Assembly (NCBI GenBank): GCA_042092935.1
Contig: JBELFK010000084.1
Location: 1 to 12,626, forward strand
Direction of reading: 5' to 3'
DNA: 12,626 bases
Origin: JASMHC01 sp042092935
Lineage (GTDB): Bacteria; Pseudomonadota; Alphaproteobacteria; Rhodobacterales; Rhodobacteraceae
The notes below the pieces were generated by a model. It searched no databases, had not been told where the DNA came from, and was given only the letters and a program-made list of their open reading frames with translations. A program made the position numbers and the translations under genes. This document shows, one piece after another, positions 1 through 5,694 of the stretch; the stretch's first letter is position 1, and each line of letters opens with the position of its first letter.

Positions 1-29
1 GTTTGTGTATTTTGGCAGCGAGATGCGAG

Positions 30-422
30 ATGCCGAGGAATAGCATCCCAATCCTTATCGCAGGGATTGCCGCTCTGATGGCGGTCACTGGCTTGATCGT
101 CTCGGGTGGCCCGTCGGTTGGCAGGGCGGAAAAGCGCGATCTGGCGCGGCTTGACGATCTCATTGCGTTGCGCGACCTTACCCATTGCATCGCTGAAGTT
201 TCCGGCGGCGTGCTTCCGGCGTCGATCGACGGGACCGATCTTTGCCCCAGCGCAATTGCGTTCACCGACCCCTACACGGGCGACGACTACAGATACGAAT
301 GGGTCAGCGCGCGGGGGTTCAAACTCTGCGCCCCCTTTGAATACCCCGAACGCATTTCGCTTGCCGGTGCGGCCTCGCTTGATCCATCGACCGGCTGTAT
401 CCAGTTCACCTATCGTCCCTGA
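30..422 (+). CDS. Small membrane-anchored protein of unknown function
   Basis: I do not recognise a named family. The ATG at 30 gives 130 aa; the frame is also open upstream to a TTG at 3, but the ATG places a hydrophobic stretch (residues about 6-26, SIPILIAGIAALMAVTGLIV) right at the N-terminus, as expected for an uncleaved anchor or signal anchor. The rest is a soluble, presumably periplasmic part with a charged segment (about 32-48) and four cysteines (C53, C72, C100, C123) that could form disulfides. A DPYTGDDYRYE patch (80-90) followed by FKLC recalls the 'DP.TG..Y.Y' pattern of type II secretion pseudopilin-like domains, but that is only a resemblance. The stop is TGA. It ends 96 bases before the dioxygenase gene on the same strand; those 96 bases show no terminator. 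Function unknown. Confidence 0.6.
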   Translation: MPRNSIPILIAGIAALMAVTGLIVSGGPSVGRAEKRDLARLDDLIALRDLTHCIAEVSGGVLPASIDGTDLCPSAIAFTDPYTGDDYRYEWVSARGFKLCAPFEYPERISLAGAASLDPSTGCIQFTYRP

Positions 423-518
423 TGTGCGGATCTCCACAGACCCTGTTCGATCTTGCCAGTTACTTGCGAAACCTTGCGTCGCTATATCCCTATCGACACA
501 AAAATACATGAGGCCGAC

Positions 519-1316
519 ATGACATCCCGAATGCCCACCTATTTCATCTCGCACGGCGGCGGACCTTGGCCGTGGGTTCCTGAGATGCGAACAGCCTTCA
601 AACAGCTTGAGGCATCCTTTGACAGAATGCACGACGAATTGCCCCAAAAGCCCGAAGCGGTGTTGATGGTGTCTGGCCATTGGGAAACCGAGGATGTCTC
701 GGTCATGCACGCAGCCAATCCGCCGATGGTATATGACTACTACAACTTCCCGCTGCACACGTATGATGTGGTCTATCCCGCACCCGGCGCACCGGAATTG
801 GCCGAACAGACAGCCGAGCTGCTAAAAGCAACCGGCCTGCCTGTGTCACTTGACGAAACACAAGGCTTTGACCACGGCACATTCGTCCCGATGGAAATCC
901 TCTACCCGAGGGCAGACATCCCGCTGTTCCAAGTCTCGATCCGTAAAAACTACGACCCGGCGCAGCATATTGAGATCGGGCGGGCACTAAGCCGTTTGCG
1001 GGACCAAGGCGTTCTGATTATCGGCTCGGGCCTGAGCTACCACAATCTGCGCATGTTCGGCCCTGCTGCAAAAGAACCGTCAACCGAATTTGACGCATGG
1101 CTCACCGAAACACTGGCGCTCAGCCCGCAGGATCGTGTTGAGCGGATGCTTCGGTGGGAAGACGCCCCCTCAGCCCGCATTTGCCACGCGCAAGAGGACC
1201 ACTTGGTGCCGCTTTTCGTCGCGCTTGGGGCGGCTGAAAACGACGTGGCCACCAAAACCTATTATGAAGAGGGTATTTTCGGCGGCGTCACCGCCTCAAG
1301 TTTTCGCTTTGGCTAA
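519..1316 (+). CDS. DODA/LigB-type extradiol ring-cleavage dioxygenase
   Basis: A 265-aa class III extradiol dioxygenase of the 4,5-DOPA dioxygenase (DODA, YgiD-like) branch. Members use a metal held by histidines to cleave catecholic rings; the real substrate often is not known. Family signatures in order: SHGGGP (H12), VSGHWET (H54), DHGTFVPM (H119, position of the catalytic acid/base His), SGLSYHNL (H175) and EDHLVPLFVALGAA (H228). The length matches the family (about 260 aa). The start is the ATG at 519, preceded by GAGG at 510-513; a TTG at 453 would add 22 residues that do not look like the family, and M5 at 531 is a further option. No aromatic-degradation genes surround it, and it converges on the aminotransferase gene across a hairpin. 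The cytosolic enzyme call is firm; the substrate is not inferable here. Confidence 0.85.
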   Translation: MTSRMPTYFISHGGGPWPWVPEMRTAFKQLEASFDRMHDELPQKPEAVLMVSGHWETEDVSVMHAANPPMVYDYYNFPLHTYDVVYPAPGAPELAEQTAELLKATGLPVSLDETQGFDHGTFVPMEILYPRADIPLFQVSIRKNYDPAQHIEIGRALSRLRDQGVLIIGSGLSYHNLRMFGPAAKEPSTEFDAWLTETLALSPQDRVERMLRWEDAPSARICHAQEDHLVPLFVALGAAENDVATKTYYEEGIFGGVTASSFRFG

Positions 1317-1322
1317 AGGTAT

Positions 1323-1342
1323 GCCCCCTGATGACAGGGGGC
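1323..1342. terminator. Hairpin between convergent genes, probable bidirectional terminator
   Basis: A perfect 8-bp stem GCCCCCTG / CAGGGGGC with loop ATGA sits in the 33-bp gap between the converging dioxygenase and aminotransferase genes. With a one-base bulge it extends by GTAT / ATAC. There is no strong T run on either side, so termination efficiency is uncertain, but position and symmetry favour a shared terminator. Confidence 0.6.
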
Positions 1343-1349
1343 AATACGC

Positions 1350-2213
1350 CTAGATCGCTACCTTGAGGCTTTCTTCCAAATAGATCTCGCGCAGTCGCTT
1401 GGACACGGGACCGGGTGACCCATCTCCGACCTGCGCCCCGTCAATCTCAACAACCGCGTTCACGAACATCGTCGCTGAAGTGATAAAGGCCTCGTCGGCG
1501 TCCTTGGCCTCGTCAATTGTAAAGTTGCGCTCTTCCACCTGCATCTGGGCTTCGTTCGCGAAGCGCAAAACCGCCGCACGGGTAATTCCATGGAGAATAT
1601 CGTTGGAAAGGCCACGGGTGATAATCTTGCCATCCTTGACGATATAGGCGTTGTTCGACGTGCCCTCGGTGACGAACCCGTCTTCCACCATCCATGCGTC
1701 ATCGCAGCCCGCGGCCTTGGCCATCATTTTCCCCATCGACGGGTAAAGCAATTGAACCGTTTTGATGTCGCGTCGTCCCCAGCGAAGATCGTCGATTGAA
1801 ATGACACGAATGCCGTTTTTCGACGCCGCGCTTTCCGTCACGCCTGGCTTGGATTGCGTGAATAAAACAACCGTGCAGGGGGTTTCGTCAGGGTCAGGAA
1901 ATGCAAAATCGCGATCCGCGGGCGCGCCACGGGTGATTTGCAGGTAAACTCCGCCCTCAACCACCTCATTCAGGCGGACCAACTCGCGGTGCACCTCAAG
2001 CAGCTCGTCCTTGGTGATCGGGTTTTTCATGCCCAGTTCACTGAGCGACCGATCAAGGCGCACTGCGTGGCCGTCGAAATCCACCAATTTCCCATCCAGA
2101 ACCGAGGTGACCTCATAAACACCGTCGGCCATCAGGAAGCCACGGTCGAAAATCGAGACCTTGGCCTCATCCTCGGGCAAGTATTCGCCATTCAGGTAAA
2201 CGGTGCGGGTCAT
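1350..2213 (-). CDS. dat: D-amino-acid aminotransferase (class IV, PLP)
   Basis: A 287-aa fold-type IV PLP aminotransferase. It resembles bacterial D-alanine aminotransferase (D-Ala + 2-oxoglutarate to pyruvate + D-Glu). Seen in the sequence: FDRGFLMADGVYE (22-34), YLQITRG (90-96, the D-specific YxQxTRG-type substrate loop), the Schiff-base lysine K151 in RRDIKTVQLL, VTEGTSNNAY (181-190, with E183 near the PLP ring nitrogen), GITR (209-212, phosphate binding) and the C-terminal DEAFITSATM. The start is the ATG at 2213, where GGAG overlaps the dgcA stop codon (TAAGGAG) 6 bases upstream; an in-frame start 57 bases earlier would lie inside dgcA and is unlikely. Neighbours dgcA and dgcN consume D-Glu, so I infer that this enzyme funnels amino groups of D-Ala and similar D-amino acids into D-Glu. 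A branched-chain aminotransferase is the main alternative, but the loop motif argues against it. Confidence 0.87.
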   Translation of the reverse strand: MTRTVYLNGEYLPEDEAKVSIFDRGFLMADGVYEVTSVLDGKLVDFDGHAVRLDRSLSELGMKNPITKDELLEVHRELVRLNEVVEGGVYLQITRGAPADRDFAFPDPDETPCTVVLFTQSKPGVTESAASKNGIRVISIDDLRWGRRDIKTVQLLYPSMGKMMAKAAGCDDAWMVEDGFVTEGTSNNAYIVKDGKIITRGLSNDILHGITRAAVLRFANEAQMQVEERNFTIDEAKDADEAFITSATMFVNAVVEIDGAQVGDGSPGPVSKRLREIYLEESLKVAI

Positions 2214-2219
2214 GTTAAT

Positions 2220-2226
2220 CTCCTTA
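2220..2226 (-). promoter_or_regulatory. Ribosome binding site fused to the dgcA stop codon
   Basis: On the minus strand the 7 bases read TAAGGAG: the dgcA stop TAA runs straight into GGAG, 6 bases before the aminotransferase ATG at 2213. This fixes the aminotransferase start and suggests translational coupling of the two genes. Confidence 0.75.
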
Positions 2227-3189
2227 TCCCCAAAGGGCTGGCGCTGGCGGATGAACGCCCATCGCATCAAACTTTAACGGTTCGGCGCGGTCTTCGGCCA
2301 ATAACAGCGGCCCGTCAAGGTCCGTCACGGTCGCGCCCTGCGCCACCAAGGTTGCCGGAGCCATCGCAAGCGAGCTTCCAACCATGCAGCCAACCATCAC
2401 CTGATAGCCCTGCGCCCGCGCCGCGTCGCGCAGCTTTAGCGCCTCGGTCAACCCGCCGGTTTTGTCCAGCTTGATGTTCACCACGTCATATTTCCCCTTG
2501 AGTGCTGGCAGAGACTCTCTGTCGTGGCAGCTCTCATCCGCGCAAACTGGCAGCGGGCGCTCGAGGCCCAAAAGCGCAACGTCGTCCGAGGCAGGCAACG
2601 GCTGTTCCACCAGTTCAACCCCAAGACCAATCAAATGCGGTGCCAACTCGGCGTAGACCTCCGCGCTCCAGCCCTCATTGGCGTCAATGATGATGCGCGA
2701 TGACGGCGCGCCCGCGCGAACGGCCTCAAGGCGGGGCATGTCGTCGGGCGTGCCCAGTTTGATCTTCAGTAAAGGCCTGAACGCATTCTTGACGGCCTGC
2801 GCACGCATCGCCTCAGGCGTATCCAGCGAAAGCGTGTAGGCGGTGATTTCCGGCCCCGGTTTTGGCAGCCCGGCCAACTCCCAAACCCGCTTGCCGGTTT
2901 TCTTCGCTTCCAAATCCCAAAGCGCACAGTCCACAGCGTTTCGCGCCGCCCCGGCGGGCAAAAGCGCACTCAGCGTGTCGCGATCAAATTGATCGGGCAG
3001 GGCACGTATCTCAGCCTCAACACTCTCCAGCGTTTCATCATAGCGCGCGTAGGGCACACACTCACCCCACCCCGAGACGTCCCCATCCTGAACGCGCACG
3101 CTCAGCACCTGCGCCTCAGTCCGCGCCCCTCTTGAAATCCGAAAAACTTGCGCCAACCTGAAAGTGTCGCGGGTGATCTCAATCTGCAC
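2224..3189 (-). CDS. dgcA: N-acetyl-D-glutamate racemase / dipeptide-epimerase-like enolase superfamily enzyme
   Basis: A 321-aa enolase-superfamily protein of the muconate-lactonising/L-Ala-D/L-Glu epimerase subgroup. The catalytic set is complete: KxK at K142/K144 (LKIKLG), metal ligands D169 (IIIDAN), E195 (LVEQPL) and D218 (ADES), and the opposite-face lysine K240 in NIKLDKTGG. Members with two lysine bases invert an alpha-carbon. Beside a DUF1611/DgcN gene this protein corresponds to DgcA of the D-glutamate catabolic pathway described in marine bacteria, where it interconverts N-acetyl-D-Glu and N-acetyl-L-Glu. Without that neighbour it would be annotated L-Ala-D/L-Glu epimerase (murein peptide recycling), which remains the alternative. 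The start is a GTG at 3189 with AGGAG 6 bases upstream; no better ATG lies near. The gene ends 10 bp before the aminotransferase. Confidence 0.82.
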   Translation of the reverse strand: MQIEITRDTFRLAQVFRISRGARTEAQVLSVRVQDGDVSGWGECVPYARYDETLESVEAEIRALPDQFDRDTLSALLPAGAARNAVDCALWDLEAKKTGKRVWELAGLPKPGPEITAYTLSLDTPEAMRAQAVKNAFRPLLKIKLGTPDDMPRLEAVRAGAPSSRIIIDANEGWSAEVYAELAPHLIGLGVELVEQPLPASDDVALLGLERPLPVCADESCHDRESLPALKGKYDVVNIKLDKTGGLTEALKLRDAARAQGYQVMVGCMVGSSLAMAPATLVAQGATVTDLDGPLLLAEDRAEPLKFDAMGVHPPAPALWG

Positions 3190-3197
3190 GCGCCGCT

Positions 3198-3231
3198 CCT
3201 TTATCTTGCTAAAAATACCTTCGCCGAAGGC
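3198..3231 (-). repeat. 34-nt intergenic repeat, copy 1 (contributes to the dgcA RBS)
   Basis: This matches 5506-5539 at 31 of 34 positions. On the minus strand it reads as a small hairpin (CCTTC-GGC-GAAGG), then TATTTTT, then an A-rich tail ending ...AAGATAAAGG, whose last bases run into the AGGAG of dgcA. Hairpin plus TATTTTT looks like a mini intrinsic terminator or attenuator. Two of the three differences from copy 2 are a compensatory pair that preserves the stem (T-A here, G-C there). Confidence 0.8.
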
Positions 3232-3260
3232 AAAAGCGCCGCGTGATAACGCGGCGCTTT
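3232..3260 (-). terminator. Intrinsic terminator after dgcN, inside the dgc cluster
   Basis: A perfect 11-bp stem AAAGCGCCGCG / CGCGGCGCTTT (3233-3243 and 3250-3260) closes a 6-nt loop. On the minus strand it begins 4 bases after the dgcN stop and its descending arm ends in TTTT. It lies 43 bases before the dgcA start, so it probably stops or attenuates transcription between dgcN and dgcA, or stabilises the dgcN 3' end. Confidence 0.75.
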
Positions 3261-3264
3261 CTCT

Positions 3265-4266
3265 TTAGATCGTTTGCAGCGCGTCGACCAGCTTGCCGGC
3301 CCCATAGCGGAATGGATCCGTCGTCGGCAGCCCCATATCGGCCTCGACTTCAGTAAGATAGGCCTTGGCGTCAGCGTCCGACATATGCTGGGTGTTCACC
3401 GAAACGCCAACAACCTTGCAGTCAGGGTTGGCGACTTTCGCAAGTGCCAAAGCCGTATCCTGCAAGGCCTTCAGCGAGGGTTGCTGATAGTCGGGCAACC
3501 CGCGCATGTGCTCGCGTGTTGGCTCATGTGCCAGAATAAGCGCATCCGGTTGGCCCCCGTGGATCAACGCCATCGTCACGCCCGAATAGGACACATGAAA
3601 CAGCGATCCCTGACCCTCGATATGGTCCCAATGATCGACGTCATTGTCAGGCGTCAGATATTCAACCGATCCCGCCATAAAGTCGGCAATCACTGCATCC
3701 AGCGGAACCCCGTCGCCGGTAATCAGGATACCCGTCTGACCGGTTGCGCGAAAACTCGACTTTAGGCCGCGTTTCTTCATTTCAGCGTCCATGCAGAGCG
3801 CTGTATACATTTTTCCGACCGAACAATCGGTGCCAACCGCCAGAACCCGCTTGCCTTTGCGTTTCACGCCATTGGCAATCGGATACTCGACCGAGGGAAT
3901 GCGCACGTCGTGCAATTCGCGCCCACAGGCCTCGGCCACGGCCACAAGATCAGGCTCGTCGCGCAGCAAATTGTGCAGACCCGAGGCAATGTCAAATCCC
4001 TCTTCCAATGCCATCACGAGCACTTTTTTCCAAGCCTGACTGATTGTCCCGCCACGGTTGGCAACCCCGATCACAAGCGTTTTGGCCCCCGCGGCCTTTG
4101 CCTCCAGAAGGCTCAAATCCTTCAACCCAACGTCTGCCTTGCAGCCCTCCATCCGGAATTGCCCAACGGCATTCTCGGGGCGCCAGTCCTTGATGCCTTG
4201 GGCAACTTTGGCGGCAAGCTGGTCCGGCGCGTCACCGAGGAAAAGTAGATAGGGCGTCTTAATCAT
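3265..4266 (-). CDS. dgcN: DUF1611 / DgcN-type D-glutamate N-acetyltransferase
   Basis: A 333-aa DUF1611 protein with a P-loop-like motif. After an N-terminal Rossmann-like part (LLFLGDAPD, 7-15; LVIGVANRGG, 64-73), the P-loop VGTDCSVGKM occupies 144-153 (the family carries GKM rather than GKT/S), followed by FRATGQTGILITGDGVPLD (172-190) and HIEGQGSL (215-222). DgcN was described in marine bacteria as acetylating D-Glu with acetyl-CoA; DgcA then racemises the product. The start is the ATG at 4266 with AGGAG 7 bases upstream; the frame continues open to 4500 but the extra N-terminus is not family-like and crosses the promoter region. It is transcribed divergently from the malyl-CoA lyase gene and is first in the dgcN-dgcA-dat order. 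Older annotations call the family N-acetylglutamate kinase-like or 'EBNA-1 nuclear protein'. Confidence 0.86.
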   Translation of the reverse strand: MIKTPYLLFLGDAPDQLAAKVAQGIKDWRPENAVGQFRMEGCKADVGLKDLSLLEAKAAGAKTLVIGVANRGGTISQAWKKVLVMALEEGFDIASGLHNLLRDEPDLVAVAEACGRELHDVRIPSVEYPIANGVKRKGKRVLAVGTDCSVGKMYTALCMDAEMKKRGLKSSFRATGQTGILITGDGVPLDAVIADFMAGSVEYLTPDNDVDHWDHIEGQGSLFHVSYSGVTMALIHGGQPDALILAHEPTREHMRGLPDYQQPSLKALQDTALALAKVANPDCKVVGVSVNTQHMSDADAKAYLTEVEADMGLPTTDPFRYGAGKLVDALQTI

Positions 4267-4545
4267 AATGTGTCTCCTGCTTCTGCGCACGTTTATTGAG
4301 AAACAGGCCGGAAAATCTTGCGAATACCAGTGGATAAGAAAGTTTTGAGCAAGATTTACCCACAAATTTCGCGCAACACCGAAGAAAATTTTGTCGTCAT
4401 GAGGTTCACCGCCGAATCGTGCGAAGGAACTCTGCGATGCGGCAATTTTCGCCGCGATGCGGAAAGTGTCTTGAGGGGGGTGGCGCAATAATATAATCAA
4501 CTCGGCAAATCTTGCGTAATTTCCTTACCGAAAGGGTCCATGACC
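4267..4545. promoter_or_regulatory. Divergent control region dgcN / malyl-CoA lyase with three AAATCTTGC boxes
   Basis: This 279-bp region drives dgcN leftward and the lyase rightward. It holds AAATCTTGCG at 4313-4322 and 4507-4516 and the inverted 9-mer GCAAGATTT at 4349-4357. The first and inverted copies form a perfect dyad 47-91 bp upstream of dgcN; the third lies just downstream of the lyase -10 box, where a repressor would act. A second pair, GCGATGCGG at 4434-4442 and 4454-4462, is spaced exactly 20 bp start to start. I found no clear -10/-35 pair for dgcN. The regulator is not in the window. Confidence 0.45.
4471..4497 (+). promoter_or_regulatory. Candidate sigma-70 promoter of the malyl-CoA lyase gene
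   Basis: A perfect TATAAT lies at 4492-4497. The best -35 is TTGAGG at 4471-4476 with a short 15-bp spacer (TCTTGA at 4469 would give 17). Predicted transcription start is near 4504, leaving a leader of about 40 nt before the ATG at 4546. Confidence 0.45.
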
Positions 4546-5505
4546 ATGAGCTTCCGCGTCCAACCTGCTGCACCCGCCCGTCCGAACCGTTGCCAATTGT
4601 TCGGCCCCGGCTCGCGCACCGAGTTGTTTGAGAAAATGGCCAAGTCTGCGGCAGATGTTGTCAACCTCGATCTCGAAGATTCCGTGGCCCCCGGGGACAA
4701 AGACATCGCGCGCAAGAACATCATTCAGGCCACGCATGACGTGGATTGGGGCCACAAGTATCTCTCGGTGCGGATCAACGGTCTGGACACCGAGCATTGG
4801 TATAAGGACGTCGTGCAACTTCTTGAAAACGCATCAGATCGTCTCGATCAAATCATGATCCCGATGGTCGGATGCGCCGAGGATATATACGCCGTCGAAG
4901 CCCTCGTGGCCGCCGTTGAAAAGGCCAAGGGTCGCCAGAAGCCCGTCAGCTTTGAGGTTATCATCGAAACCGCCGCCGGCATCGCGCATGTCGAAGAAAT
5001 CGCCGCCTCCAGCCCGCGCATGCAGGCGATCAGTCTTGGCTACGCCGACTTTGCCGCCTCGATGGGCATGCAGACAACGGGGATCGGTGGCACGCAGGAA
5101 AAATATTACATGCTGCGCGACGGCGAAAAGCACTTCACCAACCCCTGGCATTGGGCGCAGGCGAAAATTGTTGCCGCCTGCCGGACACATGGCGTGCTGC
5201 CCGTCGACGGTCCCTTCGGTGATTTCTCTGACGATGCCGCCTTTGTGGCGCAGGCGGAACGTTCGGCCACCCTTGGCATGGTTGGAAAATGGGCAATCCA
5301 CCCCAAGCAGGTTAAATTGGCAAACGAGGTCTTCTCGCCCTCAGCCGAAGCGATCGCCGAGGCCCGCGAAATTCTTGCGGAAATGGAAAAAGCCAACGCC
5401 GCGGGCATGGGCGCTGTGACCTATAAAGGCAAGTTAATCGATCAAGCCTCGATGAAGCAGGCCGAGGTCATTGTGCGTCAGGCTGAATTGGTCGCAAACA
5501 TCTAA
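4546..5505 (+). CDS. mcl1: L-malyl-CoA / beta-methylmalyl-CoA lyase
   Basis: A 319-aa CitE/HpcH-family lyase. It reversibly cleaves beta-methylmalyl-CoA to glyoxylate + propionyl-CoA and L-malyl-CoA to glyoxylate + acetyl-CoA in the ethylmalonyl-CoA pathway. It is nearly collinear with Rhodobacter Mcl1 (318 aa). Seen: RPNRCQLFGPGSR (12-24), NLDLEDSVAP (40-49), SVRINGLDT with R76, FEVIIETAAGI with Mg ligand E141, SLGYADFAASMG with D168, TGIGGTQE, DPFGDFSDD-like PFGDFSDD, and MVGKWAIHPKQ near the C-terminus. Position 107 is Met in IMIPMVGC where I recall Lys in Rhodobacter. Two in-frame ATGs (4540, 4546) exist; I chose 4546 because the protein then begins MSFR like its relatives and AAAGGG is 9 bases upstream rather than 3. 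It is followed by the 34-nt repeat and a terminator, so it is likely monocistronic. Confidence 0.95.
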   Translation: MSFRVQPAAPARPNRCQLFGPGSRTELFEKMAKSAADVVNLDLEDSVAPGDKDIARKNIIQATHDVDWGHKYLSVRINGLDTEHWYKDVVQLLENASDRLDQIMIPMVGCAEDIYAVEALVAAVEKAKGRQKPVSFEVIIETAAGIAHVEEIAASSPRMQAISLGYADFAASMGMQTTGIGGTQEKYYMLRDGEKHFTNPWHWAQAKIVAACRTHGVLPVDGPFGDFSDDAAFVAQAERSATLGMVGKWAIHPKQVKLANEVFSPSAEAIAEAREILAEMEKANAAGMGAVTYKGKLIDQASMKQAEVIVRQAELVANI

Positions 5506-5539
5506 CCTTTATCTTGCCAAAAATACCTGCGCCGCAGGC
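5506..5539 (-). repeat. 34-nt intergenic repeat, copy 2 (abuts the mcl1 stop codon)
   Basis: It begins on the base after the mcl1 TAA and ends one base before the terminator stem. It is oriented like copy 1 on the minus strand: CCTGC-GGC-GCAGG hairpin, TATTTTT, then GGCAAGATAAAGG. It matches copy 1 at 31 of 34 positions; stem position 24/30 is G-C here and T-A in copy 1. Confidence 0.8.
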
Positions 5540-5570
5540 ATGGCCGTCCCAAGGGGGCGGCCATTTTCTT
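5540..5570 (+). terminator. Intrinsic terminator of mcl1
   Basis: An 11-bp stem ATGGCCGTCCC / GGGGCGGCCAT with one T-G wobble and an AAG loop is followed by TTTCTT at 5565-5570. It lies 34 bases after the stop codon, directly beyond the repeat element. Confidence 0.75.
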
Positions 5571-5576
5571 GGGTGT

Positions 5577-5610
5577 ATTTGTACATATTGGGAACGCAAT
5601 CCGTACAAAT
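5577..5610. promoter_or_regulatory. Inverted repeat in the polA leader region
   Basis: A perfect 8-bp dyad ATTTGTAC (5577-5584) and GTACAAAT (5603-5610) with an 18-bp spacer lies about 85 bp upstream of the polA start. The 10-mer TTGGGAACGC occurs inside the spacer (5588-5597) and again just before polA (5680-5689). No convincing -10/-35 pair was found. It may be an operator; its binding protein is unknown. Confidence 0.35.
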
Positions 5611-5694
5611 GCCGCGCCGCCGCAACGATCCCGTCTGGCCCCTCGTTGCGGGTCGTGTAAAACTGCGCCCAACAGGGAATTGGGAACGCGCATC

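Noticed and set aside
453..518. TTG start for the dioxygenase gene
   Set aside because: It would add residues absent from DODA proteins; the ATG at 519 has GAGG at proper spacing.
1938..2474. 178-codon plus-strand frame across the dat/dgcA junction
   Set aside because: It crosses two well-supported genes and a coupled stop/RBS on the other strand; no domain seen.
4328..4364. Two near-matches to the DnaA box (TTATCCACT on minus, TTACCCACA on plus)
   Set aside because: Each has one mismatch, there is no cluster or AT-rich unwinding region, and the setting is a metabolic promoter, not an origin.
4267..4500. Upstream extension of the dgcN frame to an ATG at 4500
   Set aside because: The extra 78 residues are not family-like and cross the divergent promoter; the ATG at 4266 has a good AGGAG and a family N-terminus.
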